Counted from the first letter of the stretch, positions 42,092-51,005 are shown. The stretch is DNA of 64,000 nucleotides from Massilia aurea (GCF_014200505.1 NZ_JACHBX010000001.1:1054001-1118000), one strand, 5' to 3'. Notes: generated by a model not told the origin, from the letters alone. Translations and numbers: made by a program.

Positions 42092-44412
42092 GATTGAATC
42101 TCCTCGTTGAATGGGGTGCTTGCCATGCCAAACGCTAGCAGGGGGCAGATGAAAAACAGCAGGTGCGAGCCGCCGGCCGACAGAAAACTCATCGGCTGGC
42201 CCATGATCGGGAACATCGCCAGGTTGGTGCCCCACGCCAGCAGCAGGTGGCCGGCGACGAACGCGGCGCCGCCGCATAGCGCAAAGCACTGGAAGCGGCC
42301 CAGCCAGGCGCGCCGGAAATCGTTGGCGGCCAGCGCCCGGCCCCAGGCGCCGGCGGCGACACGCACCAGCGCCACCAGGAACAGCGCCTGCAGCGTCCAC
42401 AGCGCCAGGCCGGCGGCCAGGCCATGGCGCTGCAGCAGGAAGGCGGGCGCGAAGTCATCCTGGATCGCGGGGATCGCCAGCGCGTCGCCGGCCGCCCCGC
42501 CCAGCGCCGCCAGACCGAACGCATGGTCGGCCCCCAGCCAGCCGCCCTGGGCGATGGCGCGCGCGCCGAGCAGCATCTGCTGGCCCGTGTGCGGGTGGAC
42601 GGTCGGTGCACTCCAGACCTGGAACCGTTCGGGATAAAAGCCCAGCGCGCCGAGGACGGCCCCGCCGCTGCGCATCGCTGCGCCGCCGGCCACCAGCAGG
42701 CAGATGGCAACGGCGGCCGTGACGAGGGCGGCGCGCCGGCCACGGCTCGCGCACCAGACCAGCGCCATCGCGCTGCTCCAGACCAGCAGCAGCACCAGCG
42801 GCGAATAATCATCGACCCGCACCAGCGCAACGCCCAGCAGGAATACGAACAGCAGCACGGGCGCGGCCATGCGCAGCCAGAAGCGCCAGTTGCGCTGCTG
42901 GTGCGTTGCGCCGCCTGCGACCAGCGCCAGGCAGTGGGCGCTGAGTGCTGCCAGCGCAAACTTGGCGAACTCGAACGGCTGGATATCGAACACGCCCGTC
43001 TCACTGCCGAAGCAGACCTGCAGCAGCACGCCGACGAGCGCGATCCCGGCGAGAACCAGGAGCACGCGCTCGGTGACGGGGCGCGACAGGTTGTTGCGGC
43101 CGACGCTCGATAACAGCAGCAGCATGCCGGGCAAGCCCAGGCCCAGCAGCGCGGTGGAGTTCTGGAAGTGGCGCAGCCAGGCGGTGTCGCTCGCACCCAG
43201 GCCCATTTCGAGCTGCACGAGCAGGCCGGCGCCCAGTAGCAGCACAGCGGCGGCGGGCAGCAAACTGATGCGCGCGTAAAAACGCAGCGTCAGCCACAGC
43301 GTGGCCCAGGCCAGCAGCAGCGAGACGCCCACGCCAGGCGCGCCGCTACTGCGCTGGGTGATCAGCAGCAGGGTGGCCGTGGCCGCGACCAGCGCCGCGA
43401 TCAGCGGCATGGCGAGGCGTGCGCCGGCGACGCGCTGGCGCAGCAGGGGCAGTACGCTGACCGCGCCCAGCAGCAGCACGCCAATCGCGGCGGCCCAGGC
43501 CAGCGGCGTGGGGGAAGGGAGCGCGAACAGCGTGCGTTCCTGCCACTGCCAGCGCACGGCGTCGGGCAACTGGACCTGCGGCGTGTTCGACAGCGCGACC
43601 TGGCCCGATGGCCTCAAGTGCAGCATGTCGCCATTCGGGACCAGCGTGAAGACCGTGCGGCCGACGGCAACCGCATCGGTGTCCGCCAGCGGCTGGTCGC
43701 GCTGGGCAGCGTCTTCCCAGCCGTTCTCAGTCGAGACGAGTACCGGCTGGTCGCCCCGTACCGAGAGCGCAATACGGCCATCCGGCAGACGCCCCAGTGA
43801 CGCCGTACCCGCCTCGAAGGTGCTGCTGGCCAGCCGGTTGCCGCAATACAGCAGGCCGCCCAGGCTGACGGGCCGCGCCAGGCCAAGGGGGTACGGCGTG
43901 ATCCGGTTCCATAGCGCGAGCGCGCGGCTGGCGAGGAGTGCGTCGGGACAGGCCGGCTGCAGCGCGCCGTCCTGCAGCAGCGTGGCGCCGTCGTAGTGCC
44001 AGGTGCGCTCGCCGTTCGACAGCGTCGCGCTGCCGGCATCCTGCGCCAGTACTTCAAAGCGGGCGGCGCCGGCCTGGATTTGCTGGCCACGCACCAGCGG
44101 CACGTCGCTGCTGCGCACGCGCGCGTCACCACGGCGCAGCACGATCGGCTGGACCGGCTCCAGATTGCGCAGCCACCACGCACCGGCGGCATCGCGGCGC
44201 AGCGTCAACTGGCGCGCGGCGGCGCGCGGCGCGCCAAGCTCCGCGCGGCCCAGCACGATCGATGTACCCGGCTGCAGGGTGACCGCGATCTCGCGCGGGA
44301 GCCAGGCGGCAGGTGCGCGAAGAACCGCCAGCAGCTGCACGGCGCACAGCAGCGCGAGCAGGACCGAAGCCGTTGCGGCGCCGAAGGACATGCGCTGGCG
44401 GCCGGGTGTCAT
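42052..44412 (-). CDS. FtsW/RodA/SpoVE (SEDS) protein with N-terminal FHA-like modules
   Basis: A 786-residue inner-membrane protein. The C-terminal 500 residues are a SEDS glycosyltransferase-like core with about 10 helices: FDIQPFEFAKFALAAL matches the FtsW GIQPSEFxK motif, an IQDDFAPAFLLQRHGL loop corresponds to the catalytic-loop TDF region, and FPIMGQPMSFLSAGGSHLLFF matches the FtsW P-x-x-S-x-GGS end. SEDS proteins polymerise peptidoglycan with a partner PBP. The N-terminal ~270 residues carry one helix and two beta-rich modules with LGRAEL and LGRLPDG turns like FHA domains; I do not know this fusion from other SEDS proteins. The ATGA overlap with the kinase gene upstream is four bases. 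A likely partner PBP is at 15006. Confidence 0.85.
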   Translation of the reverse strand: MTPGRQRMSFGAATASVLLALLCAVQLLAVLRAPAAWLPREIAVTLQPGTSIVLGRAELGAPRAAARQLTLRRDAAGAWWLRNLEPVQPIVLRRGDARVRSSDVPLVRGQQIQAGAARFEVLAQDAGSATLSNGERTWHYDGATLLQDGALQPACPDALLASRALALWNRITPYPLGLARPVSLGGLLYCGNRLASSTFEAGTASLGRLPDGRIALSVRGDQPVLVSTENGWEDAAQRDQPLADTDAVAVGRTVFTLVPNGDMLHLRPSGQVALSNTPQVQLPDAVRWQWQERTLFALPSPTPLAWAAAIGVLLLGAVSVLPLLRQRVAGARLAMPLIAALVAATATLLLITQRSSGAPGVGVSLLLAWATLWLTLRFYARISLLPAAAVLLLGAGLLVQLEMGLGASDTAWLRHFQNSTALLGLGLPGMLLLLSSVGRNNLSRPVTERVLLVLAGIALVGVLLQVCFGSETGVFDIQPFEFAKFALAALSAHCLALVAGGATHQQRNWRFWLRMAAPVLLFVFLLGVALVRVDDYSPLVLLLVWSSAMALVWCASRGRRAALVTAAVAICLLVAGGAAMRSGGAVLGALGFYPERFQVWSAPTVHPHTGQQMLLGARAIAQGGWLGADHAFGLAALGGAAGDALAIPAIQDDFAPAFLLQRHGLAAGLALWTLQALFLVALVRVAAGAWGRALAANDFRRAWLGRFQCFALCGGAAFVAGHLLLAWGTNLAMFPIMGQPMSFLSAGGSHLLFFICPLLAFGMASTPFNEEIQSCRSMSNTKSWAR

Positions 44413-45371
44413 GCTGCGCTCCTGGCTGGCGCGGGACCGAGCAGGCTGGTCGCTTGCCCCAGCAGGCGGCTGATGTCCAGCGCATGCTGGGGCCGCTCGG
44501 CAGGGCTGTCGGCCAGCAAGCGGCGCAGCAGCGCCAGACCCGGCACGGCGGCCGGGCCCAGGTGATTGGCAAACAGCGCCGCTTCATCGAGTTGCAGCAC
44601 CGGCGGGCGCGCCTGGTGCGTGGCCAGCAGCGCGGCTGCGCCATCGCGGCCATGCGTTTGCCAGGCTTGGCCGCAAGTGCTGCTGTAACGCAGAAGGCGG
44701 CCGCAGACGAGGTAATAGAAGAGGGCGCCCAGGGCGAAATAGTCGGTGCGCGCTTCGGTGGCGTAGCCGTCGGCGTCGGGGAAGAATTGTTCCGGCGCCT
44801 GCCAGTTTGCGGTGCCGGCATAGGTATGGGCGCGCAAGTCGTCCAGGCGCCGGTTGGTGCCGAAATCGGCCAGTTTGAGGGTGTCGGCGGCGCGGTCGAG
44901 CAGCAGGTTGCCCGGTTTCAGGTCGAGGTAGCGCCAGCCGTTGGCGTGCACCTTGGCCAGCGCCTGGTTGACCTGACCTATCCAGGCCAGCGCGCGGCCC
45001 GGGGCGATCGTGCGGCCGGCAGCGGTTTCTTCCGCCAGGTAGGCAGCCAGGTCGCCATCGAGCAATTCCAGGGCCAGTGCCGGCAGCCCAAGATGCTCGC
45101 CACTGTCAAGCAGGCGCACGATGTGGCGGCCATCCCATGGCGCGAGGCTGCGCAGGAATGCGATCTCGGTGTTGGCGCTGTCCAGCCAGCGGGCGCGCAA
45201 TGCTTCCGGGGCGCGCGCCATCTGGTCGAGATTGACGAGCTTGAGGGCAACGGCGCCGGTGGCATGCAGGCTGTCGGCGCGCCAGACGACGCCATAGGCG
45301 GCCCCGGCCAGCGGTTCGCGCAGGCGGTACTGGCCGCCGGTGAGCGAAATGACGGTGCCTGCGTCGTACAT
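44409..45371 (-). CDS. Ser/Thr protein kinase (Hanks type, non-RD)
   Basis: A 320-residue soluble kinase. The expected residues are G loop LAGAAYGVVW, K44 (VALKLV), E69, D150 in YLDLKPGN (H-R-D is replaced by Y-L-D, so it lacks the Arg that senses activation-loop phosphorylation), N155, D169-F-G and the APE helix (QAPEQ, 192-195). Catalytic residues are complete. It has no membrane segment or PASTA domain. The ATG at 45371 is chosen because the longer frame upstream runs through the inverted-repeat element at 45460-45597. It overlaps the SEDS gene by four bases, heading an operon of kinase, SEDS, FHA-like and SH3b genes. Confidence 0.9.
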   Translation of the reverse strand: MYDAGTVISLTGGQYRLREPLAGAAYGVVWRADSLHATGAVALKLVNLDQMARAPEALRARWLDSANTEIAFLRSLAPWDGRHIVRLLDSGEHLGLPALALELLDGDLAAYLAEETAAGRTIAPGRALAWIGQVNQALAKVHANGWRYLDLKPGNLLLDRAADTLKLADFGTNRRLDDLRAHTYAGTANWQAPEQFFPDADGYATEARTDYFALGALFYYLVCGRLLRYSSTCGQAWQTHGRDGAAALLATHQARPPVLQLDEAALFANHLGPAAVPGLALLRRLLADSPAERPQHALDISRLLGQATSLLGPAPARSAA

Positions 45372-45459
45372 GGTGTCCCCCGAGCATGGCGCAATGCGCC
45401 GATGGGGAAGCAGAGCGGAGGGAAGCAGAAAGGACTGGAATAGCGCGGGACAAAAGCGA

Positions 45460-45597
45460 GGGTCAGGTCTGACATTCGGACACGATCTCGACAGTCGCCC
45501 AGTCAAACCTGGCTTGCCAAGGGCCACGCCGATACTGGGAATGACACCGTTGGAAGTGGCTAAAGCTGAGGTCGTGTCCAAATGTCAGACCTGACCC
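45460..45597. mobile_element. 138-bp element with 30-bp imperfect terminal inverted repeats
   Basis: The left arm (45460-45489) and right arm (45568-45597) match at 28 of 30 positions after reverse complementing, and both start with GGGTCAGGTCTGACATT on their outer ends. The 78 bases between contain no gene. It lies in the gap upstream of the kinase gene, between two minus-strand genes. The form is that of a MITE or REP-like element. No clear target-site duplication is visible, and no second copy was seen in this window. Confidence 0.7.
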
Positions 45598-45642
45598 CGG
45601 CTGTGGGCAAAGAAAAAGCCGCGCAGTGCGCGGCTTTCGGGG

Positions 45643-46134
45643 TTAGCGGCCGTAGCCGCGACGGTCATCGCGGTCCCAGCGGTCGTGGCGGTCATAACGG
45701 TCGCGGCGGTCATGACGGTCCCAGCCGCGGCCACCGTCACGGTATTCGACGTAGACGGGCCGCGGTTGCACATACACCGGGCGCGATTCCACATACACCG
45801 GGCGTGGCTGAACGTACACCGGGCGCTGCTGGACATACACCGGGCGCTGCTGCACGTAGGCCGGTTGCGACTGGTAATACCCGCCGCGATTGTCGTAATA
45901 GTTACCGCGATCGCCGTAGTGGCGACGGTCGTCGCGCGAGTGGACCGAGTTGCCCACTGCCGCGCCGATCACACCGCCCGCCACCGCGCCGCCGGTGCCG
46001 CCGACCGTGTGGCCGACGACTGCACCGAGCACGGCGCCGATGGCCGTATTCGTACCACGATCGCCGGCCATTGCCGCCGGCGATACGGCGACGGCGGCCA
46101 GCAGCACAGCACCAAAGGTCTTCGATTTCAACAT
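45643..46134 (-). CDS. Glycine-zipper exported protein with RPVYVQ repeats
   Basis: A 163-residue exported protein. A signal peptide (ends AMAG) is followed by a glycine zipper (about 29-62: IGAVLGAVVGHTVGGTGGAVAGGVIGAAVG), as in Rick_17kDa/OmpA-anchor-like proteins, which spans or inserts in the outer membrane. Then come six near-copies of RPVYVQ/RPVYVE (about 95-130), followed by a His/Asp/Arg-rich tail. A ribosome site (AAAGGAAAAAGCC) precedes the ATG at 46134. Glycine-zipper proteins of this kind are common in the group; the function is unknown. Confidence 0.78.
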   Translation of the reverse strand: MLKSKTFGAVLLAAVAVSPAAMAGDRGTNTAIGAVLGAVVGHTVGGTGGAVAGGVIGAAVGNSVHSRDDRRHYGDRGNYYDNRGGYYQSQPAYVQQRPVYVQQRPVYVQPRPVYVESRPVYVQPRPVYVEYRDGGRGWDRHDRRDRYDRHDRWDRDDRRGYGR

Positions 46135-46331
46135 GGCTTTTTCCTTTTTACCCCGGCGGAGATCGGAATGATGTTCTCGCTCACCGGGTAGGAATCACTA
46201 TATTCTTGCTTCTTGATAGTGCCATCTGCTAATACAGATTTTTACAAGTCATGCCCGGTCTGTAACATCCTCGCTTGCATCTCGGCCCATGTGCCCCATG
46301 TAGCTTCTATTGCTTTTCATCTATCCCCCTC

Positions 46332-47468
46332 ATGCGTCCAAGCCGAAGCTTCCTCGTTGTTCTGTTCCTCATGGTCATGCTGCTGGTGTATCTCGGCATG
46401 CGCCTGTTGCCCGACCTGGCCCTGGGCATGGTCGGCAACCTGATCGCCGGATTGCTGCTCTGCCTGCTGGGCATCCTGGTGCCGGTCGGGCTGATGTCGG
46501 CCTCGATGCGCCGGCGCCGCTGGTCCGATGCCGTGGCCTGGGTCGGCTTGCTGTCGATGGGCCTGTTCTCGTCGCTGCTGGTGGCGACGGTGCTGCGCGA
46601 CCTGGTGCTGCTGGTGCTGATGGTCATTGGCGCAGTCACCGCCCCGGTGCTGTACATCAGCGCGCTGGCCGTGCCGCTGGTCGCGCTGGCGGTGACGCTG
46701 ATCGGCTATGCCAACGCGCGCCGGGTCGCGCGCATCGTGAAGGTGGACGTGCCGATCCGCGATTTGCCGGAGGCGCTGCACGGCTACACGATCGCGCAGA
46801 TTTCGGACGTGCACGTGGGCCCGACCATCAAACGCGCCTACCTGAATGCCATTGTCGACAAGGTCAATGCGCTGGAAGCGGACGCAATTGCCGTCACGGG
46901 CGACCTGGTCGATGGCAGCGTGCAACGCCTGGCGCCGCACACGGAACCACTGGGCCGCCTGCGCGCGGGCGATGGCGTGTATTTCGTAACCGGCAACCAT
47001 GAGTACTACTCGGGCGCGCTCGAGTGGATTGTCGAAGTGCGTCGCCTGGGTCTGAATGTGCTGATGAACCAGCACGTGATCGTGCACAAGGGGGACGCGC
47101 GCCTGATGATTGCCGGCGTGGCCGACTATCACGCCCATCACTTCCACCCCGAGCACAAGAGCGATCCGCAACGCGCCGCAGCGGGCGCGCCAGCCGGCAT
47201 TGGTGCGCGCGTGCTGCTCGCGCACCAGCCGCGCAGCGCGACGGCGGCCGCCGCTGCAGGGTTCGATCTGCAACTGTCGGGCCATACGCATGGCGGTCAG
47301 TTCTTCCCGTGGAACCTGTTCGTGCCATTGCAGCAGCCCTTCGTAGCTGGCTTGAACCGCGTGCGCGAGATGTGGGTGTACACGAGCCGTGGCACAGGCT
47401 ACTGGGGGCCCCCAAAGCGCTTCGGCGCGCCGTCGGAAATCACGCTGGTGCGCCTGGTAGCGGCCTGA
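46332..47468 (+). CDS. Calcineurin-like metallophosphoesterase with membrane segments
   Basis: A 378-residue protein. Four or five hydrophobic helices (about 8-140) precede a metallophosphoesterase domain with the full metal-binding set: ISDVHVG, GDLVDGS, TGNHEYYSG, and SGHTHGGQFFP. This is the YkuE-like membrane-associated group, thought to act on lipid- or nucleotide-linked phosphates. The ATG at 46332 is chosen because recognisable protein begins there (RPSRSFLVVLFL). It is divergent from the glycine-zipper gene with about 200 bases between. Confidence 0.9.
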   Translation: MRPSRSFLVVLFLMVMLLVYLGMRLLPDLALGMVGNLIAGLLLCLLGILVPVGLMSASMRRRRWSDAVAWVGLLSMGLFSSLLVATVLRDLVLLVLMVIGAVTAPVLYISALAVPLVALAVTLIGYANARRVARIVKVDVPIRDLPEALHGYTIAQISDVHVGPTIKRAYLNAIVDKVNALEADAIAVTGDLVDGSVQRLAPHTEPLGRLRAGDGVYFVTGNHEYYSGALEWIVEVRRLGLNVLMNQHVIVHKGDARLMIAGVADYHAHHFHPEHKSDPQRAAAGAPAGIGARVLLAHQPRSATAAAAAGFDLQLSGHTHGGQFFPWNLFVPLQQPFVAGLNRVREMWVYTSRGTGYWGPPKRFGAPSEITLVRLVAA

Positions 47469-47568
47469 CAGCCGGGCCTGGCGCAGTCCGCGGCATCAGG
47501 AAAGTCGGGGCAAAACCTTGTCGGATGCGCTATTGTTTGAATCCTTTCAATACCGCAAGGATTCCCGC

Positions 47569-49014
47569 ATGAACTTCCCCGTTCGCCATCTTCGCCGTCT
47601 TCCCATGTTGGGCGCCATCGCCGCCACGCTGATCGTCACACCGGCCCTGGCCGCCAGCCCCGGCAACGATCCTGCTGCGCTGGTCAAGATCCGCGACGCG
47701 GCGATGACGAGCGACTACGCCTGGCAACGCACGGAAGACATGACCGACCTGATCGGCCCGCGCCTGTCGGGTTCGCCCGGCGCAGCGGCAGCAGTGACCC
47801 AGGTTGCGGACGCCATGCGCAAACTCGGCGCGAAGGTGACGCTGCAGCCGGTAAAGGTGCCGCACTGGGTGCGCGGGATCGAGACGGGCGAACTGGTCGA
47901 TTACACGGGCCGGCCAGCCGGCATCACGCAGCGCATCGTGCTGACTGCGCTGGGCGGCTCGGGCGCCACGCCGGTCGACGGCCTCGTCGCGCCAGTGCTC
48001 GTGCTCAATAGTTTCGAGGAACTCAAGGCGCGCTCTGCCGAAGTGAAGGGCAAGATCGTGCTGTTCGATGTCGCCTTTGACCAGCACATGGCCGATCGCG
48101 GCCTGGCCGGGCCGGCCTATGGCGCGGGCTCGAACTACCGCCGCAACGGCCCCCGCCTGGCTGCCGAACTGGGCGCTGTCGGCGCACTGGTGCGCTCGGT
48201 CGGTGGCGCTGCTTATCGGTTGCCGCACACGGGCTCGTCCGGCCTGTCGGATGACGCGCGCATTCCGGCGGCCGCCGTGACGGCCGAAGACGCGATGCTG
48301 ATGGCGCGCCTGGCCAAACGTGGCCCGGTCAAACTCAAACTCGTGCTGACCCCGAAAAACCTGCCCGACGCCGACAGCTTCAACGTGATCGCCGATCTGC
48401 CGGGCACGGACAAGCCGGAAGAGATCGTCATCGTTTCGGGCCACCTCGATTCGTGGGACTTGTCACCCGGTGCGCACGATGATGCCGCCGCCGTGGCCAG
48501 CGCAATGGCCGTGTTCGATGTGCTGAAAAAACTCGATTACCGGCCGCGCCGCACGATCCGCTTCATCGCCTGGATGAACGAAGAAAACGGTATGCGCGGC
48601 GCGAGCACCTATCTTGCTGCCGAACAGGCCAACACCGCCAAGCACTTTGGCGCGATCGAGAGCGACAACGGCGTTGGTCGCCCGTTCGGCTTGCGCGCCA
48701 GCGTGACGCCGCAGTCGGTCAAGCTGTTTGCATCCCTGCAAGCGGCCCTGCAGCCGATTGGCGCCGGCGTGTTCCAGCGTCAGGACGTGCTGGCGACGGG
48801 CGACCTGGCCGGCCTGGAACGCGCAGGCGTGCCAAGCTTCGCGCCGATCGTTGACACGGCGAACTATTTCGACATCCACCACACGCCGGCCGACACGCTG
48901 GACAAGGTCGATCCCGACAGCCTGCGCCGCAACGTTGCGCTGATGGCGGCGACGGCCTGGTATCTGGCTAATATGGAGCAGCCAATTGGCCGCTCCAGCG
49001 TGCCGGCGCCGTGA
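47569..49014 (+). CDS. M28-family zinc carboxypeptidase/aminopeptidase with PA domain
   Basis: A 481-residue exported peptidase. A signal peptide (about 1-29) is followed by a PA-type insertion (about 120-240) and the M28 core: VSGHLDSWDLSPGAHDDAAA holds the first metal His and the bridging Asp (GAHDD), MNEENGMRG the catalytic Glu pair, and ESDNGVGRP and the C-terminal DIHHTPADTLDK a further metal site. It should be a periplasmic or secreted peptidase trimming peptides. The start at 47569 gives the signal peptide; the frame upstream does not. It is about 100 bases after the metallophosphoesterase. Confidence 0.9.
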   Translation: MNFPVRHLRRLPMLGAIAATLIVTPALAASPGNDPAALVKIRDAAMTSDYAWQRTEDMTDLIGPRLSGSPGAAAAVTQVADAMRKLGAKVTLQPVKVPHWVRGIETGELVDYTGRPAGITQRIVLTALGGSGATPVDGLVAPVLVLNSFEELKARSAEVKGKIVLFDVAFDQHMADRGLAGPAYGAGSNYRRNGPRLAAELGAVGALVRSVGGAAYRLPHTGSSGLSDDARIPAAAVTAEDAMLMARLAKRGPVKLKLVLTPKNLPDADSFNVIADLPGTDKPEEIVIVSGHLDSWDLSPGAHDDAAAVASAMAVFDVLKKLDYRPRRTIRFIAWMNEENGMRGASTYLAAEQANTAKHFGAIESDNGVGRPFGLRASVTPQSVKLFASLQAALQPIGAGVFQRQDVLATGDLAGLERAGVPSFAPIVDTANYFDIHHTPADTLDKVDPDSLRRNVALMAATAWYLANMEQPIGRSSVPAP

Positions 49015-49056
49015 CGCTGGTCAGGTTGCAGGTCAGGCCGCGGTTCAGCCCGCGGC

Positions 49057-49428
49057 TCAGGCCGCCGTACTGATCCGGCGTACTGCGCGCGCATGCCCGC
49101 GGTACGGCCGGCCGTAGATGGTCTGGATGCCACTGGCGAAATTCTGGCCCCAGACCAGCTGGGCGCGCGTGGCGTGCGGCTCGCTGGACCAGTACCAGTC
49201 GCGCTGGAACGACTCGCGCAGGTTGGCAAACAGCAGTGCCAGCTCGCGCCGCGTGGGCAGGGCGCCGCCCTGGCTGGCGGCCCAGTCGGCGGCCGTGGGC
49301 CAGCTGACGTCTGCGCTGTCGCCTGGCAGCAGGACCAGGTGGTAGTCGGGGTCGTCTTTGCCCAGGATGAGACCAGCGTATTCTTCACCCTCTTGCAGCA
49401 GGCCCCGGATTTGCATGTATTCGCCCAT
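49057..49428 (-). CDS. DUF1566/Lcl-like small protein
   Basis: A 123-residue protein with the motif order of DUF1566/Lcl_C domains: WPTAADWAASQGGALPTRREL, then DWYWSSEP, WGQNFASG and RAVRRI. That fold is often found in phage or fimbrial proteins; here the domain stands alone with no signal peptide. The function is unknown. The start ATG at 49428 has GGTGA upstream. It converges on the peptidase gene. Confidence 0.75.
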   Translation of the reverse strand: MGEYMQIRGLLQEGEEYAGLILGKDDPDYHLVLLPGDSADVSWPTAADWAASQGGALPTRRELALLFANLRESFQRDWYWSSEPHATRAQLVWGQNFASGIQTIYGRPYRGHARAVRRISTAA

Positions 49429-49563
49429 GGATTCACCTCACGTGTGGTAGCAATCCGGTAAGAGTGGCGAACACGACGTTTGGTTGCATCCCGGGTTCGA
49501 TCCAGATCAGACAACTGACGGGTTCCACGACATTCTCACCGCCGATTTGCGCGGTGGGACGGC

Positions 49564-50241
49564 TCAGGCGTCGCTGTCGATGGGTTGCGCGACCTCAGGT
49601 CCACCCGCGCCGGCGCGATTGACCTGTGTGCTGACTTCGTGCCAAGCAAACGCATCCGGCGGGAGGGCGGCCGAACGGGCCAGCGCCAATGCTTCTTCGC
49701 TAGACAGCGCCGGATCAAGCCAGCGCTCGGCATCCTGCGCGTCGAGCACCACCGGCCGCCGGTCATGGATATCGAGCATACCGCCCGAGGCGTCGTCGGT
49801 CACGATGACGAAGCCCGCCTCGGCGCGGTTTTCGGTGAAACTGCCAAAGTTCGCCAGTGCCAGCATGAACAGCGGCGCACCATCCTTGCGGTGGATATGC
49901 CACGGCTGCTTGCTGCCTTTTTCGCCCGTCCACTCATACCAGCCCGAGGCAGGTACGAGCGCGCGCCCCGACTTGAGCAAACCGCGCCAGTAGCGGTTGT
50001 CCAGCTTGTCCATACGCGCGTTGATGGTCACGGGCACTTTTCCCTTGGCCCAGCGCGCCTGGTAACTCCAGTACACGTCGTCCACTCGCCGTTCGCCGTC
50101 CTGCAGGTGCAGCACAGGGCGATACGTGCCGGGCGGCACGTTATAAGCCGGTTCGGATTCGCTGTCATACACGGCGTCGAGCCAGCCGATGACGCTGGCG
50201 TAGTAACGGGCCGTTTGGCTTTGGTCAATTCGTCCACACAT
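49564..50241 (-). CDS. SRAP-domain protein (YedK/HMCES type)
   Basis: A 225-residue SOS-response-associated protein that covalently traps abasic sites in single-stranded DNA. The catalytic Cys is the second residue (MCGR), which requires the start at 50241 and removal of Met. The other key residues are present: GWYEW in ALVPASGWYEW, and a late His in FAWHEVSTQVN. The length matches YedK (about 220). The 150 bases between its start and the next gene carry no obvious LexA box. Confidence 0.93.
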   Translation of the reverse strand: MCGRIDQSQTARYYASVIGWLDAVYDSESEPAYNVPPGTYRPVLHLQDGERRVDDVYWSYQARWAKGKVPVTINARMDKLDNRYWRGLLKSGRALVPASGWYEWTGEKGSKQPWHIHRKDGAPLFMLALANFGSFTENRAEAGFVIVTDDASGGMLDIHDRRPVVLDAQDAERWLDPALSSEEALALARSAALPPDAFAWHEVSTQVNRAGAGGPEVAQPIDSDA

Positions 50242-50371
50242 GGGGGCAATGGTAGCGCAAGGCGGCTGGACGCGGCGCACCGCGTTCTGCCCGCGCGCGA
50301 CGCGTGTGGTGTTTGGCCGCAGCACGCCGCAATGGTATGCTCAGGAATACAACGATTGATGAGGAGCAGGT

Positions 50372-50779
50372 ATGGCAGCAGGTTGGTGGACAGTATTAAG
50401 AACCGTTCCCTGGAGCGACGTAATCAGCGCAGCGCCGCAGGTGGCAAATGGCGCGCGGCGGCTGTGGGACACGGTCAACCGCAACCGGCAGGGCATGCCC
50501 GATGAGCCGATGGGCGTGGCGCCCGGGATGGCGGGGCAAGAAGAAGACGTGTTCGATATCCTGATCCGCAGCGTCGAGCGCAATGATGCCGAGATCACCG
50601 ATCTGCGCAACCAGATGCGTTCGGCCTCCGAGATCATCGCCAACCTGGCCGACCAGAATGCGCAGCTCATTGCCAAGATGGATGCCCAGCGCCAGAAGAT
50701 GACGTGGATGGGCGCGACTGCAGCGCTGTCCGGTCTGCTGTCGGTCGTGGCGCTCGTGCTGGTGGCCGTGCGCACCTAA
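50372..50779 (+). CDS. Small coiled-coil protein with C-terminal membrane helix
   Basis: A 135-residue protein, not assigned to a family. Residues about 63-108 predict as a coiled coil (DILIRSVERNDAEITDLRNQ and following), and the last 25 are a single membrane helix (GATAALSGLLSVVALVLVAV), so it would be tail-anchored in the inner membrane. It is followed after 16 bases by a two-helix membrane protein. Both have ordinary codon use and probable ribosome sites, so they look like real small genes. The function is unknown. Confidence 0.65.
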   Translation: MAAGWWTVLRTVPWSDVISAAPQVANGARRLWDTVNRNRQGMPDEPMGVAPGMAGQEEDVFDILIRSVERNDAEITDLRNQMRSASEIIANLADQNAQLIAKMDAQRQKMTWMGATAALSGLLSVVALVLVAVRT

Positions 50780-50795
50780 TCAACCAAAGGCCGTC

Positions 50796-51005
50796 ATGAA
50801 AGTCGTCCTGATTTGCGCGACGTTGTTCATCTTCTTCTCGATGCTGATGAACAGCGCACGCAAGCGTGGCAAGCTCGGCGATAACGCCAACCGCGCCGTG
50901 ACCGGCCTGGCCACGTCGATGCGCATCTTTGTCTACGGCCTGCTGGCCTGCGTCGTGATCCTCTGCTGCGCCATGGCCTGGCACATGCTCGGCCAGCAAG
51001 CCTGA
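50796..51005 (+). CDS. Two-helix small membrane protein
   Basis: A 69-residue protein with two hydrophobic helices (about 1-19 and 46-64) joined by a basic, polar loop (ARKRGKLGDNANRAVTGL). It follows the coiled-coil protein gene closely and is likely translated from the same transcript. No family is recognised. Confidence 0.6.
   Translation: MKVVLICATLFIFFSMLMNSARKRGKLGDNANRAVTGLATSMRIFVYGLLACVVILCCAMAWHMLGQQA

Noticed and set aside
45757..45855. Regular short repeats that resemble a CRISPR array
   Set aside because: They are coding repeats (RPVYVQ) in the glycine-zipper protein; spacers of normal CRISPR length and leader are absent.
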